DNA of 64,000 nucleotides. Origin: a candidate division WOR-3 bacterium (GTDB taxonomy: Bacteria; Hydrothermota; Tepidihabitantia; Tepidihabitantales; CAIPLT01). A program made the position numbers and the translations under genes. Within the stretch, counting starts at the first letter, position 1; each line of letters opens with the position of its first letter. The notes under the pieces were generated by a model. It was not told the origin of the DNA and made no database searches. It saw only the letters and a program-made list of their open reading frames with translations. The DNA is taken from contig JBDRUV010000006.1 of assembly GCA_039801505.1 (NCBI GenBank), positions 1 to 64,000 of the forward strand, read 5' to 3'. Of the stretch, positions 1-8,305 are shown piece after piece.

Positions 1-2
1 CG

Positions 3-209
3 GTGCGTTACAATGTACCGCAGACTGGTCGGGTGAGTCTGAAGCTTTACGATGCTTCTGGTCGGGTTGTGAGCACGCTGTATGAGGGCACACTTGAGGC
101 TGGTACTTATACCATGACTGTTGATGCCACGCGGTTAGCTCGTGGTGTCTACTTCTTAAAGTATGAGCAAGGCACTGAGAAGGCTGAAGTCAAGCTTCTG
201 GTGCGCTAA
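3..209 (+). CDS. Type IX sorting domain protein, C-terminal end (5' truncated)
   Basis: Only the last 68 or so residues of a larger gene lie in the window; the frame is open to the left edge, so the GTG at 3 is not a true start. The tail has the Por secretion-system sorting-domain pattern: a beta strand with a V-x-L-x-x-Y-D-A-S-G-R turn, a G-T-Y-T segment, L-A-R-G-V-Y-F-L-K-Y and a final K-L-L-V-R strand. In known families this domain directs a protein through the type IX system to the cell surface. The passenger domain is unknown. A strong terminator follows. Confidence 0.8.
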   Translation: MRYNVPQTGRVSLKLYDASGRVVSTLYEGTLEAGTYTMTVDATRLARGVYFLKYEQGTEKAEVKLLVR

Positions 210-221
210 CGAATGAGTGTC

Positions 222-256
222 CCTTGCGGGAAGGACTAACCTCCTTCCCGCAAAGG
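222..256 (+). other. Hairpin between gene end and terminator
   Basis: CCTTGCGGGAAGGA pairs with TCCTTCCCGCAAAGG across a 6-nt loop, with one bulged A. It lies just after the stop codon and before the T-tailed hairpin at 271-300. It could be a 3'-end stabilising stem or the first half of a tandem terminator. Confidence 0.6.
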
Positions 257-270
257 TGAGAAGTATCAAG

Positions 271-300
271 ACGGGGCTCATTTGAGCCCCGTTTTCTTTT
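271..300 (+). terminator. Rho-independent terminator
   Basis: ACGGGGCTCA and GAGCCCCGT form a 9-bp GC-rich stem with a tiny loop, followed directly by TTTTCTTTT. It ends transcription of the sorting-domain gene at 3-209. Confidence 0.9.
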
Positions 301-305
301 ATATA

Positions 306-629
306 CCCACCCAGGGAGCTACTCCCAGAGCCATTCCCTAAGCCACTCCCAGAACTACTCCCAGAGCCTATCCCGGAGCCACCCCCAAAGCCAGTCTCAT
401 AGTCAGTCCCAGAGCCATACCCAAAGCTAATCCCATAGCAACCCCCAGAGCTATACCCAGAGCTACTACGATAACCGATCCCAGAGCCATCCTCAGAGCT
501 ACTCCCATAACCACTCTGGGGGCTACTGGGGGAACTATACCATCCCTTTTGCCGATTTTTATCTAGCCATAAGAATATCAAGGGCTTAGCTTAAAATTTG
601 CCCCTTAAAAAACGTTACTTATAAGTAAC
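306..629 (-). repeat. Dispersed palindrome plus 12-bp-unit element, copy A
   Basis: From about 317 to 545 the plus strand is a run of about 18 degenerate 12-bp units resembling AGAGCCACTCCC. A conserved core of about 70 bp follows (TATCTAGCCATAAG... to ...TTAGCTTAAAATTT) and then a perfect 16-bp palindrome at 614-629 (GTTACTTATAAGTAAC). The same layout recurs at 39807-40120 (opposite strand) and 59613-59938. On the minus strand the 12-bp unit reads Gly-Ser-Ser-Ser-like and a TTG-initiated frame of 141 codons is open, but it has no clear ribosome-binding site and continues past the units through the terminator into the neighbouring gene. I therefore treat it as a repeat, not a gene. Bases 630-718 hold nothing recognisable. 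Confidence 0.85.
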
Positions 630-718
630 CTATTTTATGGTAATTGGGATGATAGCGAGTTAAAAGAAGTGTTGGCTTTGGGTAAAACAGATAGGGGGTA
701 TGGGGGAGTAAAATCTCT

Positions 719-1375
719 CTAAAGCCTAATTAAATCTTTAATTCTTTGATACCGTTTCTCGCCGATGCCTTGGACCTTTTTTATTTCACTTATATGTGTA
801 AAAGGTCCGTATCTAGTCCGGTAGTTAATAATTTCTTGGGCAATTTTGGGTCCAATGCCCGGAAGGCTCATTAATTCTTCAAGTGATGCCGTATTAATAT
901 TTATGAGGCCGGAGCCGGAAGTTTCTCTGGCTACCTCGTAGCGGTCAGTGTCCGGTAATAGGATCAGCCGGGATTTTTCTAAATAATTTTTTAAAATTAC
1001 CGGTAGCGGTTCCGAAACTATTCGATATTCGTTGGTTGAGATTAAGGAGCGCGGTGTGATTATAGTATAACAAGATTTTTTTCTAACTATCGGCGTAGCG
1101 TTATGCTTATTAATTAACTTAACCTTTAAGCCTGATACTATCCAAAATTGATCCAGGGTAAAATGTTTACTAAAAAGCGACTCTAAGGCTTGATAACTAG
1201 CCTGGATAATCACCAGAGAATCGGTCAGCTGCTTAGAGCTGTCAGTAAAAAATTCGTAGGGGATAATCACACAATCTCCAGAATAATAATCTCGCACCGC
1301 ATCACCAACCCAATAGCCGAAGCTCATCTCGCGGGTGATCGAAAATAGCCAAATAAGAAGTGCCTCTAAGATCAC
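719..1375 (-). CDS. Helix-hairpin-helix protein, ComEA-like C-terminus
   Basis: The C-terminal 65 residues form a double helix-hairpin-helix domain of the ComEA type: I-N-I-N-T-A-S-L-E-E-L, L-P-G-I-G-P-K-I-A, a Y-R-T-R-Y-G-P-F turn, then V-Q-G-I-G-E-K-R-Y. In known proteins this domain binds duplex DNA without sequence preference. The N-terminal 150 residues are not recognised; the first 13 are hydrophobic and could be an anchor. The start taken is GTG at 1375 without a good Shine-Dalgarno; an ATG at codon 17 is an alternative. ComEA serves DNA uptake, but no other competence genes are adjacent, so the role is open. Confidence 0.8.
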   Translation of the reverse strand: MILEALLIWLFSITREMSFGYWVGDAVRDYYSGDCVIIPYEFFTDSSKQLTDSLVIIQASYQALESLFSKHFTLDQFWIVSGLKVKLINKHNATPIVRKKSCYTIITPRSLISTNEYRIVSEPLPVILKNYLEKSRLILLPDTDRYEVARETSGSGLININTASLEELMSLPGIGPKIAQEIINYRTRYGPFTHISEIKKVQGIGEKRYQRIKDLIRL

Positions 1376-1475
1376 GCTACATCATAACCAAAATTTTTCG
1401 TATTGGCAATAAGGACTATTGACACTAGCCAAAAATTATTTATAATTGAATATTAAACCAAAGGAGCTAGGAATT

Positions 1476-2990
1476 ATGATAAAAAATAAAAAAACCATAA
1501 TTGTGTGTCTGAGTTTATTTATTTTTGCCATCTCCTTAGCCCAGCAGATGCCTTTAGATGCCCGAGTACGTGGCGGCCGGATTCACTATCAGGGTGGCCG
1601 GTACGAGCGAGCCTTAGAGCAGTTTGAGTTGGCCATAAAAGAATACCCAAGTAGTGCTGAAGCCCGATTTTGGAAAGGCCTGGTCTTAGAAAAGCTTGGT
1701 CGGTACGAAGAAGCCAGTGTGCAGTTTGACAGTGCCTTTGTTTTAGATAATAAGTGGCTTACCGAAGCTCAGAAAAACGACGATTATCGTTTTAGCGTGT
1801 TTAATGCCTTTATTAAAGCCGGACAGGGTGCTGAGACCGCTAAGGACTACGAGAAGGCCGAGAAGTTTTATCTGCGTGCCAGTGAGATAATACCAGGGCA
1901 TCTCCAGCCTTATTTACTGATGGCCCAGATGTTTTCTGGAATTGATAGTTTAGAAAAGATCAAAAGTATTGCCCTACGACTCCGGGAAGTTGCCCCAGAA
2001 AATCAGCAGTCCAATGTCTTAATTGCTTTATACCACTTTAAGAAGGCCAATTGGGATTCCTCACTTAAATATTATGATCAAGCCTTAGCCTCATTTAAAC
2101 GAAGCTTTGATAGTATTGCAAGTTTAATTGCTCGAGAGCTAAAACTAAATGAAGACCCTAAGCTTATCAATAAACTCCTAAAGAAACGTGCTGAGCGAAC
2201 CTTAGAAAATTACCTAATAGATAGTCTGAAAGCCAAACCCAAGGCCCGGTTGATTATGCAGCTTACCGAAGAACTTTATACAGATAATATGGAGTTAAAT
2301 GCGATTAATTTCCGAGCCGGCATCGCATCTTTACAGATGGCTCATAATGAAAAGAACGAAGCTAAACGCCAAGAGAACTTTCAACGCGCCATCGGTTATT
2401 TTATTGAGGCCTTAAAATATAATCCAGACGACTATGATGCCCAATATAATTTAGGACTGACTTATTATCAGACCGGCGAGGATTTCTTAGCTGAATCGAC
2501 TTTTAATCGGTTATTAACCATTACGTTAATGTCTTTAGATAAGTTATCTGACACTCTAGCCAGTGCTTTACTTAAAGAAATTACCCCAGAAAATCTTAGC
2601 TTAGGATATATAGAACTTACTAACTCGGAACTTATCCACAATTTAAACAACGAGCTTAGAAGTAAGGACTTTTATCTTACAGGCTATTGGTTTTTGTATT
2701 ATTATCAGTTTAGGAAATCTAAAACCCTACCTTCAAGCAGTGATCGGGCTAAGATTTATGTCAGTGGTTTTGCGTCCGAGACCGTGGAAAATCTACTGTT
2801 ACTCTTAGGTGCGGCTAAAACGAACCTGAAAAAATACGACGAAGCAATCGAGGACTTTAACCAAGTGTTACTGATCAATCCGAAAAATCAGGATGCCTAT
2901 CGGAATTTAGCGGTCTGTTATCGGGAAAAAGGCGATACCAAAAAAGCCTATGAGATTTTACAAGAAGGCGAAAAAATTAAGAAGCAATAA
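1476..2990 (+). CDS. Exported TPR repeat protein
   Basis: I chose the ATG at 1476 because AAGGAG lies at 1461-1466 and a signal peptide begins at once (positive MIKNKK, then a hydrophobic run ending near SLA-QQ). The mature protein has tetratricopeptide repeats near residues 30-100, 300-345 (Y-N-P-D-D-Y-D-A-Q-Y-N-L-G) and 445-500 (L-L-I-N-P-K-N-Q-D-A-Y-R-N-L-A), with a less clear helical middle. TPRs mediate protein-protein contacts, and here they would act in the periplasm or at the outer membrane. The substrate-binding-like gene at 3011 follows after 20 nt and is probably cotranscribed. The exact function is unknown. Confidence 0.85.
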   Translation: MIKNKKTIIVCLSLFIFAISLAQQMPLDARVRGGRIHYQGGRYERALEQFELAIKEYPSSAEARFWKGLVLEKLGRYEEASVQFDSAFVLDNKWLTEAQKNDDYRFSVFNAFIKAGQGAETAKDYEKAEKFYLRASEIIPGHLQPYLLMAQMFSGIDSLEKIKSIALRLREVAPENQQSNVLIALYHFKKANWDSSLKYYDQALASFKRSFDSIASLIARELKLNEDPKLINKLLKKRAERTLENYLIDSLKAKPKARLIMQLTEELYTDNMELNAINFRAGIASLQMAHNEKNEAKRQENFQRAIGYFIEALKYNPDDYDAQYNLGLTYYQTGEDFLAESTFNRLLTITLMSLDKLSDTLASALLKEITPENLSLGYIELTNSELIHNLNNELRSKDFYLTGYWFLYYYQFRKSKTLPSSSDRAKIYVSGFASETVENLLLLLGAAKTNLKKYDEAIEDFNQVLLINPKNQDAYRNLAVCYREKGDTKKAYEILQEGEKIKKQ

Positions 2991-3010
2991 ATATAAAGGA
3001 GAGATATTTT

Positions 3011-3976
3011 ATGACTAAGGTCTTAAATATCATAATTGTTGTATTAGCCTTACTGTTAGTGGGCATTATTATTTATCCCCAATGGCAGGAAACCAAACTA
3101 CAGACCTTAAATATCGGTTGCGACCCAACGGTTAATACCACAATATTTTTAGTTGCCCAAAACAAAGGGTTTTTCAGCGACAATCGAATTAAGCCGAATT
3201 TTGTGTTTTATGAGAATCCCGACGCGATGATTCAGGATTTTCTTCAAGACTCGCTAAAATGCGTAATACTTCCTTGGCCCTCGATTATCAAATTAGCCCG
3301 CAGTTATGATTCCTTATATGTGTTAGCCTCGGCTTTATATCGGACCTCCCTACCGGTTGATGGCATATTTGTGTTGCCCAAGGCCAAAACTCCAATTAAA
3401 CAGCTGAAAGATTTAAAGAACAAACGACTTGGTTATCCTCCGGCGTTGAAAGATGTCATAAATGTCGTGGTGTATAATTTGGGATTTAAACCCCAGGAGC
3501 TAAAACTTGTGGAGCTCTCTAATCAGGAATTAGTATCAGCTCTAAAAACTAATCAAGTTGATGCGATCTTAGTAATTGAACCAGAACGGACCAAGGCACT
3601 AAATGATAGTTTAGTGCCTCTAATGATGCCGGCATTACCTAAAGCAGTCATTGGACCATTTCCGGCCAGCGGCGTTGTGATAAAGAGCGGCTTAGTTGCT
3701 CAGAAGAAGCGATTGGCAATCCGAATTAAAACTGTGCTTGATGCCGGTGTGACCTATGCCGGTACCAATGTTGAAGAATCGCGTAAGATTTTTTTAGACT
3801 ATCATAAATTAGATACAACTAGTTATCGCACTTGTTATCTACCAGACTACGAAAAACTTGCTGAACTGAATCGCGGCTTGATAGTTGCGCTTAATGCTAA
3901 ACTTGCCGAGCTTGATTCTTCGTTTCAGCAGGTGAATGTGGACAAGCTAATTCCTCAGGCTGGGCTATTTCGCTAA
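3011..3976 (+). CDS. Periplasmic substrate-binding-like protein (NMT1/SsuA type)
   Basis: An N-terminal hydrophobic segment (residues 5-24) is followed by an N-I-G-C-D-P-T-V-N-T strand and the F-L-V-A-Q-N-K-G-F-F motif typical of NMT1/THI5 and SsuA binding proteins, then the L-K-D-L-K-N-K-R-L-G-Y segment that starts the second strand set, and an N-Q-V-D-A-I-L-V hinge. Such proteins capture small organic solutes for ABC importers, but no permease or ATPase gene is adjacent. The ligand cannot be read from the sequence. AAAGGAG at 2996-3002 supports the start. The uncleaved-looking anchor suggests tethering to the inner membrane. Confidence 0.75.
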   Translation: MTKVLNIIIVVLALLLVGIIIYPQWQETKLQTLNIGCDPTVNTTIFLVAQNKGFFSDNRIKPNFVFYENPDAMIQDFLQDSLKCVILPWPSIIKLARSYDSLYVLASALYRTSLPVDGIFVLPKAKTPIKQLKDLKNKRLGYPPALKDVINVVVYNLGFKPQELKLVELSNQELVSALKTNQVDAILVIEPERTKALNDSLVPLMMPALPKAVIGPFPASGVVIKSGLVAQKKRLAIRIKTVLDAGVTYAGTNVEESRKIFLDYHKLDTTSYRTCYLPDYEKLAELNRGLIVALNAKLAELDSSFQQVNVDKLIPQAGLFR

Positions 3977-3985
3977 TAACCCTAT

Positions 3986-4259
<274 letters not shown>

Positions 4260-4292
4260 TACCGCTAAATTTAGTAACATAGATTAAAACTT

Positions 4293-5741
4293 GTGAGCAC
4301 CCGTAAAGTATTAACCTTAAAGTATCGCCCCCAGAATCTTGATGAACTGTGGGTTCAGGAACATATTAAGATTACTCTCAAGCAGGCAATTTTGAATAAC
4401 CAACTGGCTAATGCCTATCTTTTTGCCGGGCCCCGCGGGGTTGGAAAGACGACAACGGCCCGGATTTTAGCCAAAAGCATCAATTGTGTTAAAGGTCCAA
4501 CCATTTATCCCTGTCAGGTCTGTTCTAATTGCGTCGAGATTACAAATTCGCAGAGTTTGGATGTGTTAGAAATTGACGGAGCCTCAAATCGCGGTATTGA
4601 TCAGGTTCGGGAACTTCGGGAAAATATTAAATTTATGCCCGCCTCGGCACCTTACAAGATATACATAATTGACGAGGTTCATATGCTGACGCAAGAAGCC
4701 TTTAACGCCCTACTCAAGACCCTTGAAGAACCACCGCAACATGTAAAATTTATCTTCGCAACAACCGCGCCCCAGCGGGTTCCATCAACAATTCTTTCCC
4801 GATGCCAGAGATTTGATTTCCGTAAGGCAACCGAAAAAGAGCTTGTTGAGCGCTTACGATGGATTAGTCAAAAGGAAAATATCCAGATTTCCGAAGACGC
4901 CTTGCTGGCAATTAGCAAACGAGCTGATGGTGCAATTCGCGATGCCGAAGGTATGTTAGATCAACTTCGGGTCTTTTGTGCTAATAATATCGAACTTAAA
5001 GATGTCGAAGAACTTTTTGGAGTTATTTCCCCCGAGATATTTTTTGACTACACCGAAAACATTCTGAATAATAATCCGCAACAGATGATTGATTTTATTG
5101 ATAGAGTGTTTTCACTAGCCTATGATTTTGTCGAGTTTTTTAACGGACTTTTAGAACATTTTCGGGTTATGCTGCACATAAAACTTGATGCCTTAAGCCC
5201 GGCAATTAGTATTACCGAGTCCCAGCTGGTAAAGTTTAAAAAACAAGCTGAAAAACTATCACCATTTACGATTATTCAGATTCTCCAGTATTTGTTAAGT
5301 TATGAGTCCGCGGTAAAATATACTAGTGAACCCCAGATACTTTTTGAGGTTATTTCTTTAAGTCTTATGGAACTAGTTAAAAATAAATCACAGGACTCGC
5401 CTACCCGTTCCGCGGAAGCCGAGGAGCTAGGGAAAATCTGGTCACGGGTTATTAGTTCTATTTCTAATGCCCAGTTACCACTTACTTTTCACTTAAAAGA
5501 TGCCCAAGTAAAAAAATTGAGCGACAGGGAAATTCAAATTCTTGCTTCAACGGAGATCGGTAAGGCCTTGATTGAAAAAGAACAGCCATTAATTGAGAGA
5601 TTATTATCCGAGGCTCTGGGCAAAAAAATCACGGTCCATATCAGCACCCAGAAAAATTCTGAGGTTCAAAGTAAAATGCCTGAAAATATTAATGAGCCAG
5701 TTTCTAGGGAAAGTTCCAACACGACCAAGCGTCAAAAATGA
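4293..5741 (+). CDS. dnaX: DNA polymerase III subunit gamma/tau
   Basis: This is the clamp-loader ATPase of the replicative polymerase. Visible motifs are Walker A G-P-R-G-V-G-K-T-T (about 46-54), a four-cysteine zinc module beginning C-V-K-G and containing C-Q-V-C-S-N-C (about 64-79), Walker B I-I-D-E-V-H-M-L and sensor-1 S-R-C-Q-R-F-D-F. At 482 residues it is short for a tau form, with a modest C-terminal domain. The start is GTG at 4293. A TAGATT hexamer sits only 7 nt upstream, so translation may begin at or near the mRNA end. The stop overlaps the ybaB start as ATGA. Confidence 0.95.
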   Translation: MSTRKVLTLKYRPQNLDELWVQEHIKITLKQAILNNQLANAYLFAGPRGVGKTTTARILAKSINCVKGPTIYPCQVCSNCVEITNSQSLDVLEIDGASNRGIDQVRELRENIKFMPASAPYKIYIIDEVHMLTQEAFNALLKTLEEPPQHVKFIFATTAPQRVPSTILSRCQRFDFRKATEKELVERLRWISQKENIQISEDALLAISKRADGAIRDAEGMLDQLRVFCANNIELKDVEELFGVISPEIFFDYTENILNNNPQQMIDFIDRVFSLAYDFVEFFNGLLEHFRVMLHIKLDALSPAISITESQLVKFKKQAEKLSPFTIIQILQYLLSYESAVKYTSEPQILFEVISLSLMELVKNKSQDSPTRSAEAEELGKIWSRVISSISNAQLPLTFHLKDAQVKKLSDREIQILASTEIGKALIEKEQPLIERLLSEALGKKITVHISTQKNSEVQSKMPENINEPVSRESSNTTKRQK

Positions 5742-6061
5742 AGTTTGATCTATTAAAACTTACTAAAGAATTTAATAAAATCCAGGAGGAAATTAAAAAG
5801 ATTCAAGAAAATATTCAAGCCGAAGGCAGCGCCGGTGGTGGGATAGTAAAAGCGGTGGCGGACGGGACCGGGAATATAATTTCTATTGAGATAAATCCCG
5901 AGTTTTTACAAGGGCCAGAGCTTGACCGGGAGATGCTTCAGGATTTAATTGTGGCTGCAGTCAATAGTGCTATAGCCCAAGCCAAAGACCAGCTGCAGAA
6001 AGAACTTCAGAAACTTATCGGTTTGCCATTATCCGGGTTTTTCCCACCTAATTGGCCGTAA
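5738..6061 (+). CDS. ybaB: YbaB/EbfC family nucleoid-associated protein
   Basis: This small DNA-binding protein of 107 residues has the family layout: an N-terminal amphipathic helix (K-E-F-N-K-I-Q-E-E-I-K-K), the G-S-A-G-G-G-I-V-K-A-V-A-D-G strand turn, I-S-I-E-I-N-P-E, and a C-terminal helix with A-V-N-S-A-I-A-Q-A-K. Family members bind DNA as dimers and coat the nucleoid. It overlaps dnaX by 4 nt and precedes recR by 7 nt, the conserved dnaX-ybaB-recR operon. Confidence 0.93.
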   Translation: MKFDLLKLTKEFNKIQEEIKKIQENIQAEGSAGGGIVKAVADGTGNIISIEINPEFLQGPELDREMLQDLIVAAVNSAIAQAKDQLQKELQKLIGLPLSGFFPPNWP

Positions 6062-6068
6062 GGGATCT

Positions 6069-6665
6069 ATGGTAAAGTTTTTAGATAATCTTATTAAAAA
6101 ATTACAGCTATTGCCGAGCATTGGTCCCAAGACGGCACAACGGATTGCCTTTTATATTCTTACCAAATTAACCGATGCGCAAGCGACAGAATTGGCCCAA
6201 GCGATAATTGAGGCCAAGCAGAAACTTAAACTATGTAAGGAATGTTTTAATTACGCTGAAGAAGAACTTTGTCCAATTTGTGCTGACCAGAAACGAGAGC
6301 AAACATTATTATGCGTGGTCGAAAACCCCTCGGATGTTTTATCAATTGAACGTAGTGGTAAATACCGTGGACTATACCATGTGCTGGGCGGTGCCCTATC
6401 ACCGATTAATAATATCGGTCCGGCCGACCTTCGAATAAAGGAACTAATTGAACGGATCAAAAAATCTAAGTATCAAGAGATAATTATTGCTACCAATCCG
6501 ACTAGAGAAGGCGAAGCCACTGCTGATTACTTAGTAAAACTGATTAAGCCTTTTGGGATAAAAATAACCCGCATTGCCCGAGGACTACCTATCGGAAGTG
6601 ACTTAGATCTAGCCGATAGTTCTACAATTTCTGAAGCGATTGAAGGCCGCAAAGAAATTGAATAA
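6069..6665 (+). CDS. recR: Recombination mediator RecR
   Basis: RecR acts with RecO/RecF to load RecA at single-strand gaps. The 198-residue protein shows the N-terminal HhH (L-P-S-I-G-P-K-T-A-Q-R), the zinc finger C-K-E-C...C-P-I-C and a Toprim domain beginning L-L-C-V-V-E-N-P-S-D with the Y-H-V-L-G-G-A-L-S-P segment. Length and motif order are normal. It is the last gene of the dnaX operon; the rho promoter begins 5 nt after its stop codon. Confidence 0.95.
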   Translation: MVKFLDNLIKKLQLLPSIGPKTAQRIAFYILTKLTDAQATELAQAIIEAKQKLKLCKECFNYAEEELCPICADQKREQTLLCVVENPSDVLSIERSGKYRGLYHVLGGALSPINNIGPADLRIKELIERIKKSKYQEIIIATNPTREGEATADYLVKLIKPFGIKITRIARGLPIGSDLDLADSSTISEAIEGRKEIE

Positions 6666-6670
6666 ACTTG

Positions 6671-6698
6671 TTGACAAAGCTAAAAAATTTGTTATACT
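6671..6698 (+). promoter_or_regulatory. Sigma-70-type promoter of rho
   Basis: TTGACA at 6671-6676 and TATACT at 6693-6698 are separated by 16 nt. The predicted leader to the rho ATG is about 75 nt and ends in AAAAAGGAGTTACA. AACTTGTT (6665-6672) could pair with AACAAGTT (6714-6721). A long leader suits rho, which is often autoregulated, but that role is inference. Confidence 0.8.
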
Positions 6699-6779
6699 AA
6701 TATAAACTAACATAACAAGTTAGCCCCATGGTAATTTAATAAGATCTCATGAAAAGCCCTAAACTAAAAAGGAGTTACA

Positions 6780-8045
6780 ATGGAGGCGGAACAATTAAAA
6801 AAGAAGAAACTCCAAGAACTATACGAAATTGCTAAAAGCTTAAACATTCCTAATTACACCTCAAAAAAGAAGCAGGAGTTAGTAATGGCGATTCTAGAGG
6901 CGGAAGCGAAAGAAAAAACTGAGGCACCGGTTCAGGTAAGTGGGGTCCTCGAGGTATTGCCTGAGGGTTTTGGTTTTCTGCGTTCACCCGACTATAGTTA
7001 TCTACCAAGTTCCGATGATGTCTATGTAGCACCATCGCAGATTAAAAAATTTATGCTGAAAACCGGCGACACTGTAGTTGGACTGGCTCGGCCGCCGAAA
7101 AATGACGAGCGATATTTTGCTCTGCTACGCATTGAAAAGGTAAATGGCGATCCCTTATCAGTGCTTGAGGAACGGGTGCCCTTTGATGATTTAACACCCC
7201 TTTATCCCCAGGAACGGATTCGCTTAGAGATCGAAGACAATAAAGACAAAAATGACTTTTCCATGCGGATTGTTGACCTGTTTGTGCCAATTGGTAAGGG
7301 ACAGCGCGGACTGATTGTTTCGCCACCCCGAGCCGGTAAAACGATTCTCTTACAAAAAATTGCTAATAGCATCACAACTAACCATCCCGAGATCTATCTG
7401 ATTATTCTTTTGATCGATGAACGTCCGGAAGAGGTAACTGATATGGAACGGTCGGTAAAAGCCGAGGTGATTAGCTCGACGTTTGACGAAGTGCCCGAGC
7501 GGCATGTGGAGGTAGCTGATATTGTTTTAGAAAAAGCTAAGCGGCTTGTGGAACATAAGCGTGACGTGGTCATTTTATTAGATAGTATAACCCGTCTAGC
7601 CCGTGCGCATAATCTGGTGGTGCCGCATTCTGGTCGAACTCTTTCTGGAGGGTTAGATTCTAATGCCCTACAAAAACCCAAGAAATTTTTCGGCGCCGCT
7701 CGTAATATCGAAGAAGGCGGCAGTTTGACAATAATCGCTACTGCGTTAATTGATACTGGTTCTCGAATGGACGATGTGATATTTGAAGAGTTTAAGGGGA
7801 CCGGTAATATGGAGTTAGTACTCGATCGCCGCCTGGCCGACCGGCGACTGTTTCCGGCAATCGATTTACAAAAATCCGGAACCCGTAAGGAAGAGCTTCT
7901 GTTGTCGGAATTTGAACTTAATCGGATTTGGATTATTAGAAAATTACTGGCCGAGTTAAGTCCAATCGAAATGATGGAATTTATTATTGATAAAATGCGG
8001 CTTACTCGGAATAATTTAGAATTTTTAGAATCCATGAGTGAATAG
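6780..8045 (+). CDS. rho: Transcription termination factor Rho
   Basis: Rho is the hexameric RNA-dependent ATPase that terminates transcription. The N-terminal Rho_N helical domain (residues 1-45) is followed by the cold-shock-like RNA-binding domain ([14 protein letters not shown]) and the ATPase with P-loop P-P-R-A-G-K-T, the [10 protein letters not shown] motif and [10 protein letters not shown]. The 421-residue length is normal. The start is supported by AAAGGAG 6-7 nt upstream. It is followed within 8 nt by rpmE and then prfB. Confidence 0.97.
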   Translation: MEAEQLKKKKLQELYEIAKSLNIPNYTSKKKQELVMAILEAEAKEKTEAPVQVSGVLEVLPEGFGFLRSPDYSYLPSSDDVYVAPSQIKKFMLKTGDTVVGLARPPKNDERYFALLRIEKVNGDPLSVLEERVPFDDLTPLYPQERIRLEIEDNKDKNDFSMRIVDLFVPIGKGQRGLIVSPPRAGKTILLQKIANSITTNHPEIYLIILLIDERPEEVTDMERSVKAEVISSTFDEVPERHVEVADIVLEKAKRLVEHKRDVVILLDSITRLARAHNLVVPHSGRTLSGGLDSNALQKPKKFFGAARNIEEGGSLTIIATALIDTGSRMDDVIFEEFKGTGNMELVLDRRLADRRLFPAIDLQKSGTRKEELLLSEFELNRIWIIRKLLAELSPIEMMEFIIDKMRLTRNNLEFLESMSE

Positions 8046-8053
8046 GGGGAGTA

Positions 8054-8302
8054 ATGAAAAAAAATATCCATCCTAATTATGTTGATTGTGTTATTACTTG
8101 TAGCTGTGGGAATGTTATAAAAACCCGCTCAACTAAACCTAAAATTAATGTCGAAATTTGCTCAGCTTGTCATCCATTTTTTACCGGCAAGCAGAAAATA
8201 ATCGATACTGCGGGACGAGTTGAGAAATATAAAAGACGATATACCCGTAAGAAAACTACTTCCGAAAAGCCCGAAACACCGACTGAGAACCCCCAAGAAT
8301 AA
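8054..8302 (+). CDS. rpmE: 50S ribosomal protein L31
   Basis: The N-terminus M-K-K-N-I-H-P-N-Y is diagnostic. Cysteines in C-S-C-G-N and [11 protein letters not shown] make this the zinc-binding form rather than the cysteine-free paralogue. At 82 residues it has a somewhat long basic, Pro/Glu-rich C-terminal tail. It sits between rho and prfB in a common arrangement. Confidence 0.96.
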   Translation: MKKNIHPNYVDCVITCSCGNVIKTRSTKPKINVEICSACHPFFTGKQKIIDTAGRVEKYKRRYTRKKTTSEKPETPTENPQE

Positions 8303-8305
8303 AAT

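Noticed and set aside
156-581. Minus-strand frame of 141 codons encoding a Gly/Ser-rich protein
   Set aside because: It is the 12-bp unit array of element A read in phase; it runs through the terminator and into the upstream gene, and copy B of the element has the frame broken. Kept as a repeat and a question, not as a gene.
7394-8071. Minus-strand frame of 225 codons inside rho
   Set aside because: Antisense shadow of a highly conserved gene; low-complexity Ser/Arg composition.
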